A stretch of 64,000 bases of DNA, taken from contig CM043801.1 of NCBI GenBank assembly GCA_023974075.1, positions 23,231,236-23,295,235 on the forward strand, written 5' to 3'. The stretch is from Chaenocephalus aceratus (taxonomy: Eukaryota; Chordata; Actinopteri; Perciformes; Channichthyidae). Positions 36,469 to 55,500 of the stretch are shown in pieces. The notes beneath the pieces were generated by a model. The model was given only the letters and a program-made list of their open reading frames with translations, did not search any database and had not been told where the DNA came from. Position numbers and translations under genes: made by a program. Within the stretch, counting starts at the first letter, position 1. Every line of letters begins with the position of its first letter.

Positions 36469-37855
36469 TCATCAATGGTCCTTTACATGGAAGCAGCAAT
36501 GGCAGCGATGTTGACATGGAGCTTTCTTCTGTTGTGGTGAATAGGATTTCTATTTCCAAATTGGAGCTCATGCTTAGCAGTCAGTATAATCATGACTTTA
36601 ATGAAAAGCCCTCAGAGGAAAAAGAGATGTCAAGGGAAGACCACACATCTATGGAAATCATGAATACATCTGCAACACTACAGGACAACAGGTACAGCCT
36701 GAAGTTGCCCCTTAAGACACCTGACGTCCTTCTTCCAAACAACTTTGCAGTGGCAAAGCAAAGGCTACTTGGAATGGGGAAAAGATTTGTGAGTAACCCA
36801 ATGTTGCATAAGGAATATGCCAGCTTTCTGAATGGAGTGATTGAAAAGGGTTATGCTGAACAGGTACCAACACAGCAGCACTGTGGCGGTGGAAAATTAT
36901 GGTACATCCCACACCACAGTGTTTACCATCCACGAAAAGGTTCTTTCCGAGTGGTGTTTGATTGTGGTGCCACATTTAAAGGAACATCATTAAACAATGT
37001 ACTTTATCAAGATCCCAACCTCACCAGTTCACTGCTTGGAGTTCTCACTCGTTTCAGGCAGGAACCTGTGGCATTTATGGGCGACATACGGGCTATGTTT
37101 CACCAGGTCAAAGTCACAGAAGAAGACCGAGATTTCCTTAGTTTTCTCTGGTGGCCAGAGGGAGACTTCACCAGAGAGATCCAGGAATACAGAATGACGG
37201 TGCATCTGTTTGGGGCTGTCTCTTCTCCCAGTTGCGCTAGCTATGCGCTAAGGAAAACTGCTGACGACAACAAGTCTAACTTTTCTGCTGAGACTGTTGA
37301 AGGGGTTAAGCGAAATTTCTATGTGGATGACTGTTTGATGGGTTTGGGCTCAGAGAAGGCAGCAATACAAATGGTTGAAGATCTTAATGCTCTCTGTAAT
37401 AGAGGAGGTTTTGTGCTGGAAAATGGATCAGCAATAGTCGGGCAGTTTTGCAGACAATCTCGGTAGAGCAGAAGGCTAAAGAGCTAAAGGACCTGGATCT
37501 GGATAGAGACAATCTTCCTCTTGAGAGAGCTTTGGGACTACTCTGGTGCGTCGAGTCAGATTCCTTTAAATTCAAGATGGAAGTGAAACAGCAGGCTCTA
37601 ACCAGACGTGGCATGCTATCCACAACAAGCTCGGTGTATGATCCTTTGGGTATTTTGGCACCAGTCACTTTGCCAGCCAAGATAATGCAACAAGAGCTTT
37701 GCAGGAGAAGCTGTGGATGGGATGATGCCATTCCACCAGATATCGTACACCAGTGGAGACGGTGGTTGGAGGACATTAAGCTGTTGGCATCACTCAAAGT
37801 GGACAGGTGTATGAAGCCAAAGGACTTCGGTGAACCCATACACTGTCTGCTTTGA
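36469..37855 (+). pseudogene. BEL/Pao reverse transcriptase region, broken
   Basis: Resumes the BEL/Pao body after the second GATGGG. The frame 36516-37466 has Pao reverse transcriptase landmarks: FDCGATFKGTSLNNVLYQ, GDIRAMFHQVKV (catalytic Asp) and FYVDDCL (catalytic YVDD). A frameshift near 37450 leads into a second frame with the Pao connection region (LTRRGMLSTTSSVYDPLGIL). That frame ends at DFGEPIHCLL, where family members continue into RNase H. The direct join to the integrase N-terminus shows an internal deletion of the RNase H part. Confidence 0.9.
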
Positions 37856-38880
37856 GAGGAAAATATTGGATAACAAATGCTAACTCTGCCATAAGGAAGA
37901 TCATATCTTCATGCCACTTTTGCAGACGTTACAATGGAAGAGCTATGGAGCAAAAAATGGCAGATCTTCCAAAGGAGAGAATTATTCCAGATCTACCTCC
38001 ATTCACCAATGTTGGAGTGGATTATTTTGGACCTGTGGAAATCAGAAGGGGCAGATCTACGTGCAAGCGTTATGGAGTGATATTTACCTGCTTAACAAGT
38101 AGAGCAGTTCACTTGGAGGTTGCACCCTCTCTTGACACTGACGCATGCATAAATGCTATAAGACGTTTCATCAGTAGAAGAGGTCAAGTTGTTCATATGA
38201 GGTCAGACAATGGAACCAACTTCATTGGAGCAGAAAGAGAACTAAGAGAGGCCCTCGCTGCATTGAATAATGAGAAGATTCAAGGAGCTCTAATTTCAGC
38301 TGGAGTTGAATGGAGTTTTAATCCACCAGCAGGATCTCATCCTGGTGGTGTTTGGGAGCGCTTGATACGCATGGTAAAGCGCGTCCTCATTCAGTTGTGC
38401 AGCAACAGATGTTGAATGATGATGGACTCCATACAGTCATGTGTGAAATTGAAGCCATTCTTAACGATCGGCCAATCACCAAGCTGTCTGACGATCCAAA
38501 TGATTTGGAGCCTCTAACACCAAATCATCTTCTTCTTTTGAAAGGGAAACCAGCTCAGCCACCTGGATTGTTTGAACCATCTGACATGGAGACATGGCTG
38601 GAGACAAGTTCAGTACATTTCTGATCTATTTTGGAAGCGTTGGGTGCGAGAATACCTGCCGTTGCTACAAGAGAGGCAAAAGTGGATCCAAAGGAATATA
38701 GTCGCTGGTGATATTGTAGTCATCATGGATTCCTCAGCTCCCCGCGGTTCCTGGCCTCTTGGCAAAGTATTGGAGGTTTTTCCTGACAAAGGAGGACTGG
38801 TGCGCTCTGTCAAGCTACAGACCAAGACCAACATTATTGTGCGACCTATTACTAAACTATGTTTAGTACAGGAAGTGTAG
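37846..38880 (+). pseudogene. BEL/Pao integrase, broken
   Basis: The frame 37852-38415 starts at the zinc-binding remnant (SCHFCRRY) and carries the catalytic core: VDYFGP (first Asp), MRSDNGTNF (second Asp) and GGVWERLI (Glu), a DDE set. Frameshifts near 38390 and 38600 interrupt the C-terminal domain, which still reads NDRPITKL and WPLGKVLEVFPDKGG through 38880. About 90 bp separate the stop from the 3' LTR. Confidence 0.9.
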
Positions 38881-38972
38881 GATGTGCATTTCTATGTATT
38901 GAAATATGATTTTTACATTTGGCTCCTTAATTGTTTTCAATTGATACCTGTACTATCAATTAGGGGCTGGTG

Positions 38973-39342
38973 TGTAGGAGCCAATTAACTGTGGGTATAA
39001 AGGTAGGAACCTATGTGTGTTGGTGAGAGGTTCCGCCGGAAGGCCCATACAGGTTTTGACCACACACGGAGAGCACACACGGAGAACACACTCACAAGGA
39101 GCACACACACACGGAGAACACGCACACAAACACGGGATTAAAAACAAAGCAAAAGGTATTGTGTAAACCATAAATATCGTGTGGTGAATGAAACAAAGAA
39201 ACCAGTAAAAAAGGGAAATAAATGGACTATTTCGAACTGGAAACGTTGGTTCTGACTTTTATTCGGCAGCAAACAAGGTGTGCGTCAATTACACCCACCA
39301 AGCGGATCCTCAGAGGCTTAAAGCGTTGGCTTAGCCTCTACA
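38973..39342 (+). repeat. 3' LTR of BEL/Pao
   Basis: 370 bp, TGTAGGAGCC...CTCTACA, preceded by a purine-rich TAGGGGCTGGTG that may be the polypurine tract. It is longer than the 5' LTR through extra ACACGGAGA/CACAC repeats. Confidence 0.95.
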
Positions 39343-39347
39343 CTAAA

Positions 39348-39765
39348 CAAACCTCATGTGTATCTTTCTTTTTGAAGGAAAAAAGTACATCACACACTGA
39401 CGAAAGCACACACACACCTCATGTACAAATAGACAGCCCACAACATTAAAGCCCCTTTAGAGCATGCAAGATCAAGAGGAAAAACAAAGTGAATGACATG
39501 GACATGCTATGATTTCCACTGGAAGAGCCAGCCAGTTTCTAACATTATACCTGCAGTAAAAGTGGACATGTTGAGGAACATTTAAAATGTGTTTATAGAA
39601 AGACATCTGTAAGTCAGTCACGGGACCTGCCACAATTTATAGCATCTACAGGGAAGCAAAATACACAACTCATATCTGCAAAAAAGAGTTGAGAGACTGA
39701 GATGAGAGGGAAAAGAGAACATACAAACACACAAACACATGCACACAAGATGGGGATATTTCACT
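39348..39765. other. snorc 3' flank next to the LTR
   Basis: About 420 bp that should be snorc 3' UTR. I found neither AATAAA nor ATTAAA on the minus strand in it; the first AATAAA in that direction is at 39258-39263, inside the BEL/Pao LTR in antisense. Confidence 0.5.
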
Positions 39766-46294
<6,529 letters not shown>

Positions 46295-48082
46295 GGTGGC
46301 TGCGAGGGACAAGATGTGCGTCTCCAGAACTCCTCGAACTTCAAAAGAGTGGCTGACCCTGGAAGAGGAGCAAGAGAAGAGTACAGGAGAGTGCAGCAGG
46401 GGGAGAGGTAGGCTACTGAGGGGTGAGAGAAGGGGTGGGACTAGGTGTGCACAGGACTGTCTGGACAGTGTGGACTTTGTGAGCACATCATCGCAGGGCC
46501 CACCCTCTCCACACTCCTCCGGCTACATAGCTGGATGTTCGGTGTAAACATTCGGCAACCGCTGACCTTGACCAGGTCACATCACAAAGGTCTCAGCAAA
46601 GAAAATATGGCAGTGATGGAAGTATTGAGATCTAAAAGTAACAAAATCCGAAAGGTTTTAGTAGCAGAAACTTGTAGTTTCAAAAGAAAACAAAATATAG
46701 AATGACTGCATTATATCATTGGATTAGCGTAACTGACGCATAGGGTTGAACCGAATGTCACTTACTTTTTTACATTGAAAGCTTATATTTAGATGTTGAA
46801 ATAAAGCTTTAAATGTCTGTCGTCATCTTCATTGCCATTTTAAAAAGTGTGTATTTGGAATTAACTAAATGAACATAACTTGTCAGTGCAAGCTAGAGGG
46901 TGAGCGCAGTGAAACGTGTGTTTATTTTCCTTTAAAAGGGTTAACGCCAACAAATATGGAATGAAGGACAATATATAAGAAATAACATTTTGTGAGTGTC
47001 GTTAAAGATACCGTCTATTTTTTTCTATAGATTTCGACTTTTGTACTGTACTACGCTTTAGAGCTCATTGCAATTGTTGGTTTACACAAGTGAGAAACAA
47101 TCCTACTCAGCCACAACTGTTATCTAAAACTCATTAGTATTCAGTCTTTATCTGCACCTGTGCAAAGAACCACATTTAAGTAGAATGAATTACCAAATAA
47201 GAAAGAAGTTGCGCAGAATTTAAATGTCAAAGTTATTGAAAGTTTCCAAGGTTTAAAGTATGCGGTACAGCCCTGCTAATGCAACACTATTTTAAAGGGG
47301 TGCTCCTGCAAAATGAGTGTAGGATTTCTAAAAAGCTGGGGAGCTCAGAAGAGACAGATAAACATATTAAAGTTGTAGGATTTTAAATAACTTCTGTCTT
47401 CAGTGTGGGGTCGGGCTACAGAAACGGCCGGCTTACATCCCATGAACATTACTATAGCTGATGTGAAGTATATATTCCAATATTTGCCATTAAATTGAGG
47501 TACAGATTCCCAATGCTGTACATTACCAACAGTACTTTAAATAATGTACTAGCTTTAACTTGTGATCTAGGAATTAAGTCAAGGGTGTCTTTCAGCTAGA
47601 GAGCAATCAGCCTAAAAAAAACAAGGGACTGGTGATTTGGCAGTTAATCTTCTGCATTGGGTCTGTTTCACACAAACATAACTGAAAGATGGAAATAACA
47701 GTCAGCAGAATATATATAGCAATTCACTGTGACCAACGCATGTTACATAAAATTACTCATGTAAAAATTATTTATTTTAGAGGGATTTAAATGATCTTTA
47801 GTCCATTACCTCTGAATGCTGATTGCTGGCTTCAATCTATTCTATTTACAGCTTTTAATTTCCTCTATACCTTTGGGGCTCTTTCAAATGTATCCGTGTG
47901 AACGAGTGAGTGTGCGTGAATTGAATGAATACTGCACAAGTGTGTTGTTTTCTGAATAGCTCAGACAGAGGTGTGAACAGCCCACACATAAGACTGTTTT
48001 ATTGTTTCATACCACAATAAAAAAAAAGTATGACTCCAGCAGATCATTTTCATATATTATAATACAGATGCAGAATTGAAAG
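46295..48082. other. snorc promoter side and gigyf2 3' flank
   Basis: Should contain the snorc 5' UTR and promoter; I see no TATA box I trust. No exon is supported. TTTATT at 47998-48003 is a second possible gigyf2 poly(A) signal. Confidence 0.4.
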
Positions 48083-48088
48083 TTTATT
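48083..48088 (-). terminator. Candidate poly(A) signal of gigyf2
   Basis: AATAAA on the minus strand about 0.7 kb past the gigyf2 stop codon, with a second one 85 bp further on. Confidence 0.5.
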
Positions 48089-48781
48089 CTTTAAACAGCC
48101 TAGTATTTTACAAGAAATAGATAACTACTTGGAACTTTTGATATGTCCTTAAAACAGGACATTAGTGGCCACGAATCCTTGGGCTCTACTTTTGCCGTCA
48201 TTACCCATGAACACCCAGCAGAAAACAGGGAGGGGAAAGAGAAGGGGGCGATTAAAGTGAAGGGACAAAACTTTCAATAAATAAAACAAAAACAATGGAT
48301 ATAATCTCTAACTTTTCCCATTATACCCCAACCACCCTTCCCATATATCCACACATTTTTAAAAAATCCCATTAAATGGAGGCCAAATTGGAAATTTGAA
48401 GTCACTTTGAATTTTAGGACATGATCCGGGAACTACTATCTGAAGCCCAACAGACATCAATGCTCCAGCAAACTTTTTCCAGAAACTCAAGTTGCTCTGG
48501 GCTGGTCGGATGTTTCACTGGCCACTTAGCTCCAGTCCATTTCATCAGATTATAGGTCCGAAAGCAAAAGGAAAAACACACCCTGCCTCAAGAGATGACT
48601 GTTGGTTCACAATCTGAAATTTAAAGAGGGATTACCAGAGTACATCTGATAAATGTGAAACTGAAAATAAAAAGGTGAATGTTGTGGAAGCAGTCGGGGG
48701 GGCAGTGTCAGAGGGGGTTCGGGTAAAACGGCTGCTGTTCAAAACGGATACAGTCAGTGGGGTTTGCTTGGCTGCAGTCCC

Positions 48782-49557
48782 TTAAAAGTCCTCCAAAGTC
48801 TCAATCTCTCCCATATTCAGTCTCTCAGATGAGGCATTCACAGAAAAACCTGAACAAGAAAAAAGTGAGTTAGCAAAGACACGTCGGCAGGTTTTTCAGA
48901 CGTAGCACACTGGTGTTAGCGCTTACCTAGAAGGCTGGGGTCTGCGCGGACCATCTTCTGCTTCTTTTTCTTTTTCCCTGAGGTGACGGTCTCAAAGCGT
49001 TGCTGCTGGGCGCTCGTATGGTTGGACTGATACACCGACGATGATCCACCCCATACAGAATCCTGGACAGACAGACATGCACATTTAAAAGACTGAAGAT
49101 CTGGGCGAGATGTTACCACTTGACTTAATGTGGTAGCAGCAAACAATGACGATTATGCACAAATTAGATTAGTGATACACACCAAAATATAACACGTTAT
49201 CAAAGTATATGATACGCATCCAGATCGCCTATACAAGAGGAACACATGGACATGTTTGGTTTTCATTCCCATTAGGTAACAAGGAATAAGCAGCGCAATT
49301 ACATATTTTGGGGCTGATCCAAGGGGGTGACGTGAGGGAGGGAGTCACTGGGTGAAATGTAAATAACAGTTGTGGCTGATGGAGAATGACAGCAAAACTA
49401 CGTCAGAGATATGTTGCTCTGATCATGCAAGTCAGAAATAACCCATAGTACAATCTATTTTTGGGGCAGCAAGAGGAACAGACGTCTCTATTTGTGAACA
49501 CAAGACCAACACCATATGTTGACTCTTTAACTCTTGGTTCGGTTTCAGTCTGGCTCA

Positions 49558-49591
<34 letters not shown>

Positions 49592-52500
49592 GAGGGCTTG
49601 CTGTTGGTTCTGCGGTGCCGGTTTCTGTTGGTTAGCGTTCTGTTTGGCACGTCGTTCGATGAACTGCTTGGCAAAGTCCTTGGCCTCGGGAGTGTCCCCC
49701 AGATAGGCCCGGACGTAGTCGTGCACCTCATACGGAGAGTCCACTTCTTTCAGGAAGGATGCAAACGTGGGAACTGGCAGGGAGACAGATGGAGAATATT
49801 TGTGAGTTTGGCTTCAAGGAATGGTTTTTCCAATAGTTGTAGGTGGACTGCCCTTGAAAGTATATTTTTAAAGTCTCACCATCCAAATTGTTGGCCGTGT
49901 TGAGGGTGTGCAGGGTTTGCTCACACCATTGCATGAAGGTGTCCTGATGGCTCTTATTGACCCCTTTAAACAACTTCACCAACTTCTCCTCCTCCTCCTC
50001 GGCTTTCTTATTGACCCGCCCACTCACAGAGTTACTTCACGTGTACACAAAAAGGCAGGCGGAAGACAAAAATAAGTAATTAGGATCTGTGTATTACTCA
50101 TATCCATACATGGTCAGTCATGCAGGAGGTTGTGACTAACAAAGGTTATTTTTGGCCTTCTTATTAAATACCTGAGGTTGGCGTTGCCTTTGTTGTTCTT
50201 CTGCGTGCTGGCTTTCTTGGTTGGAGGTGGTTGCTGCACGGCCTCTTTCACAGCCTCATCCCAGAAGCCCAAGTTAGAGTTGTTTGTGTCGCCCCAGATG
50301 CTGCTGGAGTCCGAGCCCCAGTTAGTGGAGGGGCTCGTGTTCATGGAGCCCCAAACTGAGCTACTGAGAGACGACGTCTGTGAAGAGAGCAAGACAATGT
50401 TACTGACGACACAATACATTTCATTAGAGATTCATCTGCTTATTATTTAATCACCTAATCAGTGATTGGCTCATAGAAACGTAACAAAATGCATATCACA
50501 ATTTCTTTAAACCCAAGGTGTTCAACAGCTTTCCTAAGTGTTGCATTTGTATTCAAATAAATCCTGAAATAATGATCTATTACAAAAAGATATGAGGATA
50601 AATGTTATGCTGGCCTCTGGCCCTTTTATTTATTTTGCAAAATACTTGGTTATTAAAAATCTAAAATCTTTTTGATGATCATTTGAATTTCTATGAGATT
50701 TGTGTAGTGAAATAGTGCCTATTCTGTCTCTTAAGCAGCTATTTCTTATATTAATAAGCTGCTCAGAGTAACCAAGCTTTCATAACCAAACGTTAGTTAC
50801 AAAATAAATATTTTGGACACGTACATTTCTTATACCCTCCTTTAGCTGATAAGACACAGTGCAAAATTGGTCTCTTACAGTTTTGTTTTGACTGCGGCTC
50901 TGCTGTGGGACGACGGGCTGTGGTTGCGGCTGTGGCTGCTGTTGTTGCTGCTGCTGCTGCTGTTGCTGCGGTGGCGGCTGCTCCTGCCGCTGTTTCATCT
51001 GCTGGGCTTCCTCCCTCTGAATCTCCAGCAGCGACTTGGTGGCAGCCGGCTGTGTGGCCACACTGCCCCAGCTAGACATCTTGGCCTGGGGCTGCTGAGC
51101 CAGATGCAGGGCCTGCTGCTGCTGGAGCTTCAGCATCTCCTGCTGCTGACGTCGCTGCTGTGGGGGGGAGGAGGGATAAATAGGACATGAGTTAGTGTGC
51201 ATAAAAACAACATTTGGAGAGATGAAAAGGAAATGGCTGCCGTCTTTACCTCTTCTCTCGTCTGCCGTTCTCTCTCCTCTTCCAGTTTCTGGATCTCTGC
51301 CAGCGACAGGGCGCTCTGGTTCTGGTTCACAGCGCTGACCGACGACTGTTGGCCCCACTTTGAAGAGGACGGAAGCTGCAGAGCAGGACGATGTATTTAA
51401 TGACCTTGTTTATATTTTGTACCGTCCATTTTGCATCCTCTGTGCCGTTACCTTCATCTGTGCGAGTTGCTGTTGCTGCTGCTGCTGCTGCAGCCTCCTG
51501 AGCGCCTCCTGCTGCTGCTGCCTCTGTCTCTGCTGCTCTTGCTGTCTCTGGGCCTCCTGCTCTCTCCTCTTCTGCTCCTCCAGTTGTTGTTGTGCTAAAA
51601 CAGCCGCAGCAGCTGCTGCCTCATCCTCTGCTCGCTTCTCCTCCTCACGCCTCCTCAGTGCTTCTAGTTCCTCCTGCTTTCTGCGCTCATCCTCCTGATA
51701 AAAGTAGAACACATTTCTATTTAGGGAGAGATTTCATAAATCCAGATAGGAGGTAGGAAGTGTGTGACATGTTTTCTTTACCTGTTTGCGAAGGAACTCT
51801 TCTCGTTTCCTTCTCTCCTCCTCTTCCCTCCGCCTCTCTTCTAATCTACGGAGAGCTTCCTCTTGTGCCATTCTCTCCTCTTCCTCTTTTTGCCTGCGTT
51901 GTGCCTCATCTTGCTCTCGCTCCCGTCTTAATGCCTCCTCCTAACGATTCACAACACAGTCAATCACAGAAAATTGCCTCACGATAAAGAAGTAGCTCTA
52001 AGGAATGAAGTTCTTCAGATTGACATCGTGTGAATGCTCCACCTGTTTGTGCCGTGCCAGCTCCTCTTCTGCCAAGCACTTGCGTTCTTCTTCCTGTCGC
52101 GCCCTCAGGGCCTCTTCTAGCCGTTTCCTCTCCTCTTCCTCCCTTTTTGCTCTCATTTCGGCATCACGCCTTTCCAACTCCAACTGTGGGATGATACAAG
52201 AAAATGATTATGGTAGGGAACTTTTCGACCAATCCTATATCTTAAAACTCATACTTCAACTCGCCTTTCGAAACAAGAAACTACAATTTTGAGCCTTAAA
52301 AATTCCAAAACAAGATAATTGAATCATGACCAGCGTTTCCGCCAGGCGGGCGTCATGCCGTCATTAGAGGCCCTTATTCAGTTCGGAACGTCATGAACTC
52401 GAGCCGAGGGCTTCCAAAAAAAATAAATAATTTGAGGGAAGATTGAGAGTTTTTATCGCTTGAAATTACGAAAAGGAAAAAAGGACATCCCTCAGTTGGA

Positions 52501-55500
52501 GGGGCAAAGATTATTTTCGCCGCCAGCAAAGTGTGTTCCTATGACGGAAAAAACACAACACCGCCGCACCCTCCAAAGACCATGCCAGGAAGGGTGTCCC
52601 TCGTAAAGACGTAAAGAGATAGTATCTATAAGGGACGGCTGAATTCAAAATGTGTGACACGACGTCACATCACCCCACGCTCTCGGGGTGGACGCCCTCT
52701 CAGCACTGGTCTGGCGGAAACACTCATGACGTTAGATGAGCCTTTTCAAAAACCATTTTACACTGACAACAGAAAGCAGGAATACCTTAGCCGACTTTGA
52801 CTTCTCCAACTGTTGCATCTGCTCGATGGTTGGCGCCTGAGCCACGGAGTCGATGGGTAAATCCCATACGCTGCTGCCATCCCACGCTGTTGAGTGCGAT
52901 ACAACATGATGCATTACACCTGCTGTAACACGACATACATTTTTTTATTGCCATCATGCGATTACAAAAGAAGCAAACATATTATATTCAAGGCAGAGAC
53001 TCACTGTTTGGAGCAGCTTGTTGAACGTTGGGTGTACAGGAAGCCTGAGAGGACGAGTTCTGCATTTCCCACACAGAACCAGTATCGGGTACAGACGGGG
53101 AGTGTGTCACAGGAGGGAGAGGGCTCTCTGACGCTCTGCAAAAACATACATGTTGATAAATAAGGCTGCACTTGACTCTTCTCAAGACTCCTTATGATAA
53201 CCCATTTGAAAAGAAGATTATTTTTAGATAAATATTAAATACGTCGCACAAAAAAATTATATAGTCCCCGTTTGTCATAGCAACCCTTTTCCTGAAATGG
53301 AGAATCAGTGTCTTTCTTTAAACATGGGGAGATGAAGCCTTTGGAACATTTTAAGTGAATCCTCCTCACTCAAAAATGTGTTGATACTCTTAATATATCA
53401 TATTGACAATACTCTCCTAATGCTTTCCCTTTCACAAGTGTTCGTGCATTACAGTTGTACTACTGTGATAAGCCATTTCCAATTTACAGAACCACATTGT
53501 TGGGCTCCGTCTAAATGACTCCCAACGATTTGAACGAGTGCAGCAACACTTCTTACAGTCCATTATGCAAAATGATGTACATGTCAAAGCCCTAATAATA
53601 CATGTTAGGCAAGATTTCTAATCACTTCACCACAGTTACAGATGCATTAAGAGGTAGGGTACCAACCTCAGCTTGAGGGTCTGGTATTGCTGTAGAAGCA
53701 GGTTGATCTGCTGTTGGTGTTGCTGCTGCTGTTGAAGAGGAGCCGAGTTCAGAGTTTTCTGCTGAGCCAGCGCCTGCGCATACTGCTGCCTAGACATTGG
53801 AGGACAAATGGAAGAGATCATTGAGACAAACAGGAAGAATATGTTACCGTTTACATGATTATAGACAAATAATGTACTGTATTTTCAGTTCCTATATGCA
53901 TTAATGTGATTTAGTTGTAGTAATATATCATTTACAATTGTATTATGTGGTGGAGAGCCATTTTGAGTCATGAAGCATAGATCAACTCTATTCCTGTATT
54001 AAGTCCAGGAAGTGAAGTAGTTTAAGGTGTGTGTATTTGTTATTGTCAGAATAAAACAAAAGCAATCGTGCTGCCACTGCAAACAAAGTAGGGTTAGATG
54101 TGAGAGTGGTGTACCTGAGGAGGTATTGATATTGGAGCTGCTGTAACTGGTAGAGGTTGAGAGCAGTGAGCTCCTGCTGCCGCTTCAACCTCTCCTGATC
54201 ACCTTCAGCCTGCATTACATAAGACGGGATCAATCATAGCCGTTAACAGCAAAAGGTAGATCGAAACAAACAAGTTTAGAACTGCATATCCAATTGTGCT
54301 AAAAGCTAATAGTGGCCTTTTCCCATTCAAACAAACTACTACTAAATATAATTTTCAAATGCTAACAACTGATTACAGTGTACAGTAGTTTAACTTTGGG
54401 TGCCAATATCGTTAAAAGGATCGAGGACACAGACACTAAATTACTTTAGAAAACAGAAAGCAGTTATATCTGCAAGCTGTAAATGTTGCCATCTCAAAGA
54501 GAAAATCTCAATTGCATCATAACAGACCTTTACAAAATGCATCAAGTGAAGAGAGGAAGGGTCTTAAAAGTACATGAAATATTATCCTGACACATCTTAC
54601 TGGCAAAAAGTGTGGACTATCACACCCCCTGCTGGCTAGTACTGGCAACTAGTGCTGAGAACAAAGCAAACCTTTGGACATAATGAATGAAACAGGACAC
54701 ATATCAAACATTTACCTGTAGAGGAGGCGGTGCTGGGCCAGGTGTGAACGGTACTCTCCCCCATATCTTTATTATGTCCCCCAGTGCTTGAAACACCTCG
54801 TCACACCCTCTTTTGACCAAGAGAGACATGGTGAAGTAACCGGCCTGAAACCACTCCGTCATCTCTGGGTTGCTGAATGGTCCTGAGAGAGAACAAAAAG
54901 GGAGCAGAAGAGATTAAGGCGTGGTATTGCAGCTGTTGTGAAAAGAAATATACACAATGTAGGTTCCATTTTGAGCACATAAAACCTCTTCAAATCTCTC
55001 ACCCTGTATCTCCCCTTGGGGGTCTTTGTAGAACCATTTGAGAGCGGCCTCGTTGGTGAGCGGAAGGCCTACAGGTTTGGGCTTCTCTGAAGTCTTTACT
55101 GTAAGTCTGTCATCATCCACCACACTATCCTGAAGGTATGCTACCATCTTCTCTGCCTCCTGGTCAAACATGGGGGAAAGACAACAGTTTAGAAAATAAA
55201 TTAGATACCCGTTACCAAAACAACACTAGGACCAAACATAACATGGCTGCTGGTGTTTGGAGTGTTATGGCACATTGCCACTGCAGCGGGGTAGCCCCGT
55301 TTAAGCGTCCTCGCTGGCCGTCCGAGGCCGTGATGCATTTCCATTACAGTTTAGGACCTAGGGTAGCAACGTAGTGTAGGCGGGGAGATCGGCTTTTTTT
55401 CTCCTTCACATTTCGAGTTGTTCCGTCGAGCTCCCCCTGGATTTTATCATCCCCAATGAGATGTAGGAACGCCGTCACCTCCTCGATCGACCACGGTGTG

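Larger units (their letters stand above)
20153..39342 (+). mobile_element. BEL/Pao LTR retrotransposon (split by a nested element)
   Basis: Two LTRs in the same orientation (TGT...ACA) are bounded by the 5-bp duplication CTAAA at 20148-20152 and 39343-39347. Between them lie gag, aspartic protease, reverse transcriptase and integrase in the order typical of BEL/Pao, interrupted by a 14-kb element at 22437-36462. The LTRs differ by about five substitutions plus a small indel in a CACACGGAGA-rich stretch (my count by eye), so the insertion looks young. The copy is nevertheless defective: frameshifts in gag, polymerase and integrase, and loss of the RNase H region. Host LTR-derived transcription would run on the + strand, opposite to gpr55 and snorc. 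Confidence 0.95.

Noticed and set aside
50867..51698. Leu-, Cys- and Ser-rich + strand frames over gigyf2
   Set aside because: They are antisense shadows of the polyglutamine and Glu/Arg-rich exons.
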